A stretch of DNA of 11,069 nucleotides from Alphaproteobacteria bacterium (lineage in GTDB: Bacteria > Pseudomonadota > Alphaproteobacteria > Micavibrionales > UBA2020). Positions 1-6,677 of the stretch are shown here, one piece after another. The DNA lies in the NCBI GenBank assembly GCA_023136145.1, contig JAGLRU010000230.1, forward strand, positions 1-11,069, read 5' to 3'. A program made the translations under genes and the position numbers. Numbering within the stretch: the first letter of the stretch is position 1; the number at the start of each line of letters is the position of its first letter. Below the pieces are notes generated by a model. The model was not told the origin of the DNA. It searched no databases and saw only the letters and a program-made list of their open reading frames with translations.

Positions 1-129
1 GGTTCTAGCAAATTGCGCACAGTGACGGTGGGAGAGAAGCTGGATGGAATTGGCAAAATTAATGCGATTGTGAAGGATTCTTCAGGGTATTGGGTAGTGG
101 ATGGTGTCAGTGGAAGAATCAGTCAATAA
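1..129 (+). CDS. C-terminal fragment of a probable DotF/IcmG (TraP)-like secretion protein
   Basis: The frame is open from the first base and ends at TAA 127-129, giving the last 42 residues of a protein that starts outside the window. The tail contains TVGEKLDGIGKINAI and then an aromatic-containing strand ending in GRISQ. This 'T-V-G-x-x-L-x-G-x-G-x-V' pattern resembles the small beta domain that ends PilP-like and DotF/IcmG/TraP-like inner-membrane components. Its place immediately before icmC-icmD-icmJ-icmB matches icmG/dotF in the canonical order. Both arguments are suggestive only, because 42 residues are too few for a firm family call. The alternative is the end of an IcmE/DotG-type or other pilus-assembly protein. 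A 202-bp non-coding stretch separates it from the next gene. Confidence 0.45.
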   Translation, partial: GSSKLRTVTVGEKLDGIGKINAIVKDSSGYWVVDGVSGRISQ

Positions 130-257
130 ACTAATGGTAAAATTTGGGCTGAATTTATCTCTAATCCTGGATATTTTAGTGTGTCGGAGTTAATTAAATT
201 TAGTGCTATCTTTCATGCAGTTACGGGAAATTTTTTGATTTTATTATAGCTTTATGT

Positions 258-287
258 TTGCCTGTATCATGAAAAAATGCTTATAAT
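258..287 (+). promoter_or_regulatory. Candidate sigma70-type promoter ahead of the icmC-like gene
   Basis: A perfect TATAAT lies at 282-287. A 4-of-6 match to the -35 box, TTGCCT, lies at 258-263, giving an 18-bp spacer. The site sits in the 202-bp AT-rich gap 130-331, about 45 bp before the ATG at 332, which follows purine-rich AAGGGG (313-318) and AGGG (320-323). It would let the icmC block be transcribed separately from the upstream gene. I found no convincing terminator hairpin after the TAA at 129, and nothing else recognisable in the gap. Confidence 0.4.
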
Positions 288-331
288 ATAGTTATAAGTA
301 TGTTGGTTGAATAAGGGGCAGGGTAGGTTTT

Positions 332-1246
332 ATGACTATTCAGCGTTTTTGTAAATGGATGGTTTTTTCTTTTGTTGTCTTGTTGGCTACGATGTCTCAG
401 GCGTATGCGGCAACGATAGGCACTACCATCGACAATCTCAGTACTTCATTTGCTTCAATCCCTACTCTTTTGTCCAGCATAGCTTATATAATGGGCTGTT
501 TTTACGTCATCACTGGCATTTACAAGTTTAAAGACCATGTGGATAATCCAAGCCAGACCCCGCTCAGTGCTGGTGTCAAGAGATTCGCTGGTGGTGGTAT
601 GCTGTTTACGCTGCCTTATCTGGTAGAAGTTCTTAGGAGATCTTTTTTCCCTGCTGCCACAGCCGTTACTGATGGCACTGTCCGTCACCTGAACCCTTTA
701 GGCGGCGGGATGGATCAGATGATCTTTGAATTGATTGAGGACATTGCGGAGCCTATGACGATTCTTTTGAGCTCGTTTGCTTACATTTCGGGTGCTCTTC
801 TTTTAGTCGTTGGCATATCCCGCATGATCAAGACGGCGCAAGATGGGCCTCGAGGTCCCTCCGGATTAGGTACGATTATGACGTTGTTTGTTGCGGGAGC
901 ACTGCTTTCCGGGGCCAAGATGATAGCAGCCTTCACCGGCTCTTTTTTCGGAGACTCGACGATAAGCACTTTTGCGAATATTGATCCAACGATTATCTCC
1001 AATGCTGCGGATAGAGATAGTATTTCTGCTATAATTGAGTCGCTTATGACTTTTGTTATGATTGTCGGCGTTATTGCGTTCATCAGGGGATTGTTTGTTT
1101 TGAGAGCCTTCGCCGAAGGTAGTCAAAATGCCACTATTGCGCAGTCTTTGACGTTTTTATTTGGTGGTGCTCTGGCGATTAATATGGGAGATTTGGTGAA
1201 TGTCTTAGGGACGACAGTTGGGGTTGCTGGGCTTACGTTTACTTGA
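332..1246 (+). CDS. icmC: IcmC/DotE-like inner-membrane protein with an extra N-terminal IcmD-like module
   Basis: This is a 304-residue membrane protein. Residues 1-26 form a signal-like hydrophobic start with an AYA/A cleavage motif. Residues 47-101 are an IcmD/DotP-type module: SSIAYIMG, then KFKDHVDNPSQTP, then a glycine-rich GGGMLFTLPYL. Residues 130-300 form a second, longer part with helices near 143-163, 180-200, 236-258 and 270-290. Its end (AFIRGLFVLRAF, FGGALAINMGDLVN) fits the IcmC/DotE/TraQ family of small inner-membrane proteins of type IVB systems. The second part also opens with LLSSFAYISG, echoing LLSSIAYIMG of the first, so the protein looks internally duplicated. Legionella IcmC is about 194 residues, so this one is longer by roughly one module. 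The position before icmD-icmJ-icmB supports the call. The exact molecular role of this family is poorly defined. DotV is an alternative name for the second part. Confidence 0.7.
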   Translation: MTIQRFCKWMVFSFVVLLATMSQAYAATIGTTIDNLSTSFASIPTLLSSIAYIMGCFYVITGIYKFKDHVDNPSQTPLSAGVKRFAGGGMLFTLPYLVEVLRRSFFPAATAVTDGTVRHLNPLGGGMDQMIFELIEDIAEPMTILLSSFAYISGALLLVVGISRMIKTAQDGPRGPSGLGTIMTLFVAGALLSGAKMIAAFTGSFFGDSTISTFANIDPTIISNAADRDSISAIIESLMTFVMIVGVIAFIRGLFVLRAFAEGSQNATIAQSLTFLFGGALAINMGDLVNVLGTTVGVAGLTFT

Positions 1247-1472
1247 GTGGGCATGGAAGGCGGGTGTGCTTTTTATATAACACGAAAAATTGATATGTAT
1301 ACTAAAAAAAGCTTTACTAAAAATCACATTAAGAGTTATACTCTCAAGGTTACTTCAACTTAAAGACTAGGGACTATACTAAAAAACTACACTAAGAAAC
1401 TACGATGCTATGTTATGAAAACTATATAACTGAAGAGACTAAACATCAACGTAAAACAAAGGAGACTAAAAG
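1247..1472 (+). promoter_or_regulatory. A-rich leader region upstream of icmD with repeated ACTAA motifs
   Basis: This 226-bp gap holds no recognisable gene family. It is strongly A-rich on the coding strand and carries ACTAAA or ACTAAG at 1301, 1316, 1378, 1391, 1438 and 1465. It ends in a near-ideal Shine-Dalgarno, AAAGGAG at 1458-1464, 8 nt before the icmD ATG. A weak hairpin (GCATG 1251-1255 with TGTGC 1265-1269, two wobble pairs) is followed by five T residues and might be a poor terminator or attenuator. A 5-bp perfect inverted repeat AGAGT-TAT-ACTCT lies at 1332-1344. Several TATACT-like -10 candidates (1298, 1375) exist, but none has a convincing -35. An ORF of 36 codons (1253-1363) runs through the first half. 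Confidence 0.4.
1378..1403 (+). repeat. 13-bp tandem repeat in the icmD leader
   Basis: ACTAAAAAACTAC (1378-1390) is followed directly by ACTAAGAAACTAC (1391-1403), with one mismatch in 13. A related longer-range copy is the pair AGAGACTAAA (1434-1443) and GGAGACTAAA (1461-1470), spaced 27 bp apart. The second member of that pair includes the functional Shine-Dalgarno, which suggests that part of the leader, including a ribosome-binding-like element, has been duplicated. Confidence 0.75.
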
Positions 1473-1862
1473 ATGAAGAAATTTAATGGTATTTATAGGC
1501 TTTCTGCGGCTGTGACAGCAGGCGTGATGGTTGGACAAAGCTCAGATGCTTATGCGGCTGCTGCTAATGCAGACTTGGGTGGCTTTACAGCCTATGTTGG
1601 GACATCGGCAGCATCTTTGCCTGCTTTCATTTCGACTATTGCTTACATTTGTGGCGTTGGTCTTGCTGTTGCTGGTATCTTTAAACTGAAACAGCACGTT
1701 GACAATCCTAGCCAATCGCCAATGAAAGATGGCATAATACGCCTTGGTGCTGGTGGTTGCCTTTTGACACTGCCCTTCATCGCAGAAGCGATGCTGAATA
1801 CGATGGGTGATACTAGTGCAAACACTGCCTCCACAGCGCTTACGGATGCTCCTATACCGTGA
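1473..1862 (+). CDS. icmD: IcmD/DotP-like inner-membrane protein of the type IVB secretion system
   Basis: This is a 129-residue protein with a signal-like N-terminus (basic MKK, hydrophobic stretch, AYA/A near residue 28). A core module at 52-107 follows: STIAYICG, a hydrophobic helix, KLKQHVDNPSQSP, then GAGGCLLTLPFIAEA. Two membrane helices flanking the conserved 'K-x-K-x-H-x-x-x-P' loop are characteristic of IcmD/DotP/TraR proteins, which are small inner-membrane parts of Dot/Icm machines. The core is 27 of 56 identical, by hand alignment, to residues 47-101 of the preceding protein, so the two are paralogous. The start is fixed by a strong Shine-Dalgarno, AAAGGAG, 8 nt upstream. It lies directly before icmJ, as in Legionella. 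The tail after residue 110 is Ala/Thr-rich and low in complexity. Family assignment is good, but the specific function is not known in detail. Confidence 0.75.
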   Translation: MKKFNGIYRLSAAVTAGVMVGQSSDAYAAAANADLGGFTAYVGTSAASLPAFISTIAYICGVGLAVAGIFKLKQHVDNPSQSPMKDGIIRLGAGGCLLTLPFIAEAMLNTMGDTSANTASTALTDAPIP

Positions 1863-1895
1863 TCATTGGCTGACTCTTTAAGAGAAAAGGTCAGT

Positions 1896-2606
1896 ATGAC
1901 TTATTTAAGGATAACGCCCGGCATTGGTTCTTTGACTGGTGCTGGGCGTGTTCTTCTTTCGGATGTTTATAAAATATCTGATGATTTGAAGAACACTGTT
2001 TTGACTCGTGATGGCCACACTTGTCGCTATTGTGGTTTTCAGTCGCAAAAATATCAGGAAATCAATTTTACCGGCCAAAACCGGGAAGATACAGAGCTTG
2101 TCAATTATGTGACTGCTTGTTCTTTTTGTCATCAATGTTTTCATCTGGAAAAAATAGATCGTATGCAGTCTGGCACTGTGGTCTGGTTGCCGGAAATTGG
2201 TCAGGCATCGTTGCATCATATTTGTAGGGCAATTTATGTTGCGCGAATTTCGCGTGGGCCGATGGCAGATGCTGCACGTGATGCGATGGAGGCACTTTTG
2301 GCACGCAAGGAAGAGGCGGCTAGTCGACTCGGTACAGACAGTACGAAGATATTGGCCACCATCTTGCAAGATTTTCTGGAGAGCAGCGAATACAAGACGC
2401 GAGCTGGAAAGCTCAAGGGTTTTCGTATTTTGCCTTTGGATCGTCGTATTATCAAAGAAGGTGATCTTGAATTTAATCAGTTTCCGCAGGTTTTGGCTTT
2501 TTGGCGTTCTAAGGATGGCCCTTTCGGAGAATTGCCTCCCCGTAAATGGGTGGAGATGTTTTATAATCTGAAAACAGAAGTCGAAAATCAAAAGTCAGAA
2601 ACCTGA
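1896..2606 (+). CDS. icmJ: IcmJ/DotN-like zinc-binding component of the type IV coupling complex
   Basis: I prefer the ATG at 1896 (236 residues), preceded by AAAAGG at 1885-1890. The frame extends back to a TTG at 1866, which would add ten residues but lacks a comparable ribosome-binding site. From the ATG start, RDGHTCRYCGF gives C43-x-x-C46 and ACSFCHQCFH gives C75-x-x-C78, with C81 and H83 close by. This is a zinc ribbon within an HNH-like fold. IcmJ/DotN is known in Legionella as a soluble protein that binds the DotL ATPase with DotM and helps build the coupling complex receiving effectors. The His residues expected of an active HNH nuclease are not evident, consistent with a structural role. 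The family is usually about 210 residues, and the extra length here is C-terminal. The gene sits 33 bp after icmD and ends inside a 15-bp tandem repeat. Confidence 0.82.
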   Translation: MTYLRITPGIGSLTGAGRVLLSDVYKISDDLKNTVLTRDGHTCRYCGFQSQKYQEINFTGQNREDTELVNYVTACSFCHQCFHLEKIDRMQSGTVVWLPEIGQASLHHICRAIYVARISRGPMADAARDAMEALLARKEEAASRLGTDSTKILATILQDFLESSEYKTRAGKLKGFRILPLDRRIIKEGDLEFNQFPQVLAFWRSKDGPFGELPPRKWVEMFYNLKTEVENQKSET

Positions 2607-2624
2607 AATTCAGAAACCTGAAAT
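2595..2624 (+). repeat. Perfect 15-bp tandem duplication spanning the icmJ stop codon
   Basis: TCAGAAACCTGAAAT occurs twice back to back (2595-2609 and 2610-2624) without mismatch. The first copy contains the icmJ stop TGA (2604-2606). The second repeats the same codons and TGA in frame, so readthrough would add only five residues. Confidence 0.9.
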
Positions 2625-2656
2625 ATGGTCTATCAGAAAATTTTAAAATAGCTACA

Positions 2657-2701
2657 ATGGTTTTCAAGTTTATGGTTTTGGATTTCAGGGTTTTGTTGTG
2701 A
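2657..2701 (+). repeat. Three degenerate 15-bp repeats carrying the icmB ribosome-binding site and start
   Basis: Units at 2657-2671 (ATGGTTTTCAAGTTT), 2672-2686 (ATGGTTTTGGATTTC) and 2687-2701 (AGGGTTTTGTTGTGA) share A-T/G-GGTTTT at a 15-bp period. The third unit supplies AGGG (2687-2690), the likely Shine-Dalgarno, 7 nt before the GTG start at 2698. Copies diverge outside the GGTTTT core, so this is an old or weak repeat. Confidence 0.55.
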
Positions 2702-5700
2702 GTGTTTTAGATAGATTACTTAAGCCTTTCATGAGGATGCTTCGACAGCCGGTCGAGTCGTTTATTCGCCTTGAAACTTCTGATGACAGGGTTTCGTTTG
2801 CGGCGGATGACGGGTCGCTGGTTTCGCTTGTTCGCGTGGATGGTTCTCGTCAGATTATCGGCGAGCAGGAATACAAGAAGATTCTCGCAGATGCTGTTGT
2901 CAAGTTTGGGACGCGTTTTGACCGTCCCGGTCATGCATTGCAAGTTTATTTCGTGCGCAATCCTGATCGTGTTGGTGAAGAATTGCAAAGGTTGCTTAGT
3001 CCCAGTCAGAGAGCTGCGGAAAATATTGGGCTTAATCTCGACGATATTTTTGATGAGCGTTCCCGGCATTTGAAAAAGTATCTGGCGTGGGAGGAAATTT
3101 ATTTTGTGCTGTGGACGCGTCCGTCGATTCTGACTAAGTCTGACTTTTCGCGGGAAGCCAAGAATTCGCGCAAGCGTCAATGGGTCAGGGCGGAGGAAGC
3201 GCAGTATCCGTTTGCTGCCGTCGGAGCTTTGCGGACACGGCACAAAAGTTTTCTAACGGCGATCACCACAGCTTTGAAGGAAATGGGCATACAATCCACA
3301 GAGATGGAAGTACATGAAGCTTTGCGTGCGATTCGTGCCAACTTGTTTCAAGTATCTGCCAATAGTGGATGGAAGGCGTGCCTGCCGGGAGATCCCATTC
3401 CTGCCCGTGCTCCTGAACACAAGGGTGATATGGCGGAGTTGTTGTGGCCGGCTTTGAGACAGCAGTTGTCTATGACTTCCGCCCGCGTTATTAACGATCA
3501 TGTTGTTGAGATGGGTAAATATATATGGGGTGGGGTGGATATGGTGTTGGGACCGCAGGACCCTTTGCCGTTTCCGGCTCTTCTCAACCGTCTATCTGAA
3601 AGCAATACGCCGTTTCGCGTTTCTTTCCTTCTGGAGGGTGGCGGTAGTCAGGGTATGGGGCTGCAAACATTCCTAGTATCGATTATGGCTGTTACGAATA
3701 TTGAGAACAAGCAGATCAAGGATTCGCTTGAGGCTCTGACCGAATTATCGCGCAGTGAACCCATAGTTAAGCTCAGGATTTCGTTCTGCACTTGGGCACC
3801 TAAAGATGATATGGATCTTCTGGAAGATAGACTGTCCAATCTTGTGCAGGGGGTGGAGAGCTGGGGGTATTGCCAGATTTCTCAGTTGACTGGGGATCCT
3901 TTGGATTGCGTAATGTCCTCAGCACTTGGGATAGCATGTGCTTCTACGGCTCCGGCTGGCATAGCACCGCTTTATGAAATGATGAAGTTGGTTCCGTGGC
4001 AGCGTGCATCGAGTCCGTTCGATAACGGAGCAATTCTTTTCCGAACGCCTGATGGACGGGTATGGCCGTATCAGACGGGAACAAACATCACGACCACTTG
4101 GTTCGATCTGGTGTTCTCACAGCCCGGTGGTGGTAAATCGGTTTTGATGAACACGCTCAATCTCGGAACTTGCCTTGCTGTGGGTATAACGTGTTTACCG
4201 TTTGTGGCGGTAGTTGATATTGGTCCGTCTTCTGCGGGACTTGTTTCTTTGCTTAAGGATGCTTTGCCGCCGAATCGTAGGCACGAGGTGGCTGCATACC
4301 GTTTACAGATGAATCAGCAGTTTGCTATTAATCCATTTGATACCAAGCTTGGAATGCGTTATCCGCAGGTCACGGAACGCAGCTTTTTAATTGAAATATT
4401 AACGGTTCTTTGCACGCCTCCCGGACAGGCGGATCCTTATGACGGCATTTCCCAGTTGTCTGGGATGGTTGTGGATGAAATGTATCGCTGGCGGGACGAC
4501 GAGATGGCGAATGCCGAACCGCGCCCATATCTGCCTAGAATCGACAAAGTGGTGGATGAGGCACTTCGCAAAAATGAAATTGTGCTCCCGTCAAGTTGTT
4601 ACTGGTGGGATGTTGTTGATATTCTTTTTGATAAGGGTTTGACTTTTGAAGCGAGCTTGGCGCAGCGCTATGCGATGCCAACGGTAGGAGATGCCGTGGC
4701 GGCGGCGAGACGTCCACAGATACGGAACTTGCTTGATAAAACGTCCATTGGTACCAGCTCCGAAGGAGTTATTCATGCTTTTGAGCGGATGATCACGTCT
4801 TCCGTGCGCGAATTCCCGATCCTGTCATCGATTACTAGATTTTCACTTAATGAGACTCGTATTTGCGCACTTGATCTTGCTGACGTTTGTCCGCAGGGGG
4901 ATGCAACTGCGGATCGTCAAACAACCCTTATGTATATGCTTGCTCGTCACGCTCTTGTGACTCCGTGGTGGATCAATGAGGAGGCTCTGCTGCAGATGCC
5001 GGTGAAATACCGTGCCTTTCATGGGGCGCGCCTGCGGGACTTTTCCGAAACGCCAAAGCGTCTTTGCTTTGACGAATTTCATCGAACGAGCAGTTCAAAA
5101 TCCATGCGGGGTCAGGTGGTGCGTGACGTGCGCGAGGGTCGCAAGCGCGGGATTCAGATTATTCTGGCATCGCAGATGCTGCATGACTTCGATGATGACA
5201 TGGTTGATCTGGCGACTGGTGTCTGGGTTTTGGGGACGGCCATTTCTGATGGCGCTGTTGATGAAACGCAGAATCGTTTTGGTTTGACTGATACTGCACG
5301 CTGGATTATTCGTCATAAGCTAACTGGACCGAAATCCAGCGGAGGTCCATGTTTGCTGGTTTTGGGAACAACGGAGGGTCGTTACGAACAGCATTTAATA
5401 AATACTTTGGGGCCTATCGAATTGTGGGCTTTCTCGACTTCTACGGAGGATGTTCAGATACGCAATCAGCTTTATGCACGCTTCGGTGCCAGTCAGGCGC
5501 GTCGGTTACTGGCGATCAATTTCCCTGGCGGATCGGCACGTTCAGAAATCCGCCGTCGTGTGACGCTGCTGTCGGACGAGGGTGATGCGAAAAAAGCTAC
5601 AACGGCAGCTGTGATAGACCAACTTATTGAAGAACTGGCGGGATCTGTAAAGATCAAGGCAAAGTTAGAGTTAGAGTTAGATGTAGATGATACACCAGAG

Positions 5701-5763
5701 AAGGAGCCTAAGAATGTTCCTGACTCTGATACTCCTTCCGAAAAGAAATTGCCAACGTTCTGA
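2698..5763 (+). CDS. icmB: IcmB/DotO-like ATPase of the type IVB secretion system (VirB4/TraU family)
   Basis: This 1021-residue protein is close to the length of Legionella IcmB/DotO (about 1009). It is the large VirB4-type ATPase that docks at the cytoplasmic face and powers the machine. The P-loop is at 474-481 (SQPGGGKS). The first Gly of the usual G-x4-GK-S/T is Ser474, while Lys480 and Ser481 are intact. A Walker B segment RLCFDE lies at 788-793, followed by an Arg-rich stretch (about 804-817) and the IILASQM strand with Gln826, as in VirB4-like RecA folds. The first 450 residues lack obvious motifs and correspond to the family's N-terminal domain. The C-terminus after about 975 is Lys/Glu/Asp-rich, low in complexity and probably disordered. 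The start is GTG with AGGG 7 nt upstream. It ends 6 bp from the convergent next gene, leaving no room for a separate terminator. Confidence 0.9.
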   Translation: MSVLDRLLKPFMRMLRQPVESFIRLETSDDRVSFAADDGSLVSLVRVDGSRQIIGEQEYKKILADAVVKFGTRFDRPGHALQVYFVRNPDRVGEELQRLLSPSQRAAENIGLNLDDIFDERSRHLKKYLAWEEIYFVLWTRPSILTKSDFSREAKNSRKRQWVRAEEAQYPFAAVGALRTRHKSFLTAITTALKEMGIQSTEMEVHEALRAIRANLFQVSANSGWKACLPGDPIPARAPEHKGDMAELLWPALRQQLSMTSARVINDHVVEMGKYIWGGVDMVLGPQDPLPFPALLNRLSESNTPFRVSFLLEGGGSQGMGLQTFLVSIMAVTNIENKQIKDSLEALTELSRSEPIVKLRISFCTWAPKDDMDLLEDRLSNLVQGVESWGYCQISQLTGDPLDCVMSSALGIACASTAPAGIAPLYEMMKLVPWQRASSPFDNGAILFRTPDGRVWPYQTGTNITTTWFDLVFSQPGGGKSVLMNTLNLGTCLAVGITCLPFVAVVDIGPSSAGLVSLLKDALPPNRRHEVAAYRLQMNQQFAINPFDTKLGMRYPQVTERSFLIEILTVLCTPPGQADPYDGISQLSGMVVDEMYRWRDDEMANAEPRPYLPRIDKVVDEALRKNEIVLPSSCYWWDVVDILFDKGLTFEASLAQRYAMPTVGDAVAAARRPQIRNLLDKTSIGTSSEGVIHAFERMITSSVREFPILSSITRFSLNETRICALDLADVCPQGDATADRQTTLMYMLARHALVTPWWINEEALLQMPVKYRAFHGARLRDFSETPKRLCFDEFHRTSSSKSMRGQVVRDVREGRKRGIQIILASQMLHDFDDDMVDLATGVWVLGTAISDGAVDETQNRFGLTDTARWIIRHKLTGPKSSGGPCLLVLGTTEGRYEQHLINTLGPIELWAFSTSTEDVQIRNQLYARFGASQARRLLAINFPGGSARSEIRRRVTLLSDEGDAKKATTAAVIDQLIEELAGSVKIKAKLELELDVDDTPEKEPKNVPDSDTPSEKKLPTF
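5664..5681 (+). repeat. GTTAGA hexanucleotide tandem repeat in the icmB 3' end
   Basis: GTTAGA is repeated exactly three times (5664-5669, 5670-5675, 5676-5681) and followed by the variant TGTAGA. It encodes alternating Leu-Glu/Asp residues in the acidic tail of the ATPase. Because the unit is two codons, copy-number change would preserve the frame. Confidence 0.8.
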
Positions 5764-5769
5764 GAATCG

Positions 5770-6630
5770 TTAGCCGTACATTTTTTCTTTTTCTAGAATG
5801 TGGTCTATATTTTTTGTGCGCAGGCTTTTGGCTTCTGATTCCATGCTTCTGATTGACAGGCAGTTTATGCCACCGTTCGTTTTTTCGAATTCAGAAATGT
5901 TGACTTCCAGCAACGGAATTCTTAGTTGCCTGATTTTATCTGAAGTTTCGGTGTATCCAGCTGGCAGGATCAATGTATCGTTGGCCATTAGTGCGTTAAC
6001 TGCCCCGCGTTCCTTATATGGAACGACAATCTTTTCGTATCCAAGAAAGGGAAAAAGGAGAGTCAGTTCTTCGCGGATAAGGAGGCGATTTTTGCCGAGA
6101 TAGGTAGCCGTAGTATTGAGTGGCGCACGGAATTCTTTCTCTGGAGCCAGCATTGTTATTTTATACCCGTATTCACGGAGGAAAAAAGCCAGTTGTGCTG
6201 CTCCTTCCTGATTGGTGCGGTCTGAAAGGCTGATATAAAAATGGTCGTTGATTTGTAATGCGTCCCTGCAATCGAGTAGACCGGGTGCGGTGATGAGTTT
6301 CAGAATTTTGCTGCCTGCTAGCGCAGAGGCAACGGCTTTTCGTTCCATCTGTCGTGGATTGTCATCTGAAAAAGTTCCAATGATTGCAAGGTTCTCGGTT
6401 ACGATGGCTATGCTGCCGATAAAACAATTGCCTGACAATGTTGAATCAGCGGAAAGGATGGTGACTTTCATCCCATTTTTTTTCAGTGCTTCGCAGTATT
6501 TCATGTGTTGGAATAGGGCGCGTTTATGATCGGGAATTCCTACAAAAAAAGAACTGCTGTCGGAGAAGTTTTTTCCGGGACGAAAGGTTATGGCATGCGA
6601 AATGCGATTGGACGTTTTTTCAGTTTGCAT
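5770..6630 (-). CDS. DDAH-fold (amidinotransferase superfamily) protein with degenerate active site
   Basis: This 286-residue protein is collinear with dimethylarginine dimethylaminohydrolases, which hydrolyse methylated arginines to citrulline. Family landmarks are QHMKYCEAL (41-49), DHFYISLSDRTNQEGA (129-144), ILPAGYTETSDKI (221-233) and SEFEKTNGGINCLSIR (246-261). The nucleophile Cys257 is kept, as are likely substrate arginines (R93, R138) and an acid at D120. The usual PDSxFVED substrate loop is here SGNCFIGS (66-73), so its D, E and D become G67, G72 and S73. The position of the catalytic His (in 'LHLKTG') is Pro170. These mappings come from hand alignment to the Pseudomonas enzyme as I remember it. 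The C-terminus extends about 25 residues past the usual end and is rich in E/K. The ATG has AAGGAG at 6642-6647 on the minus strand, 11 nt away. It is a probable pseudoenzyme or an enzyme of altered specificity. Confidence 0.72.
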   Translation of the reverse strand: MQTEKTSNRISHAITFRPGKNFSDSSSFFVGIPDHKRALFQHMKYCEALKKNGMKVTILSADSTLSGNCFIGSIAIVTENLAIIGTFSDDNPRQMERKAVASALAGSKILKLITAPGLLDCRDALQINDHFYISLSDRTNQEGAAQLAFFLREYGYKITMLAPEKEFRAPLNTTATYLGKNRLLIREELTLLFPFLGYEKIVVPYKERGAVNALMANDTLILPAGYTETSDKIRQLRIPLLEVNISEFEKTNGGINCLSIRSMESEAKSLRTKNIDHILEKEKMYG

Positions 6631-6677
6631 GATGGCATGGACTCCTTATAAGAGGATTGAAATTGCTACCCTAACTT

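Noticed and set aside
1866..1895. TTG start adding ten residues to IcmJ
   Set aside because: The ATG at 1896 has a better-placed AAAAGG, and the protein family typically begins close to the 'LRITPG' segment.
1905..2591. Long minus-strand ORF (228 codons) opposite icmJ
   Set aside because: It is antisense to a confidently identified gene with intact Cys motifs. Its translation shows no family features and its length reflects the codon bias of icmJ.
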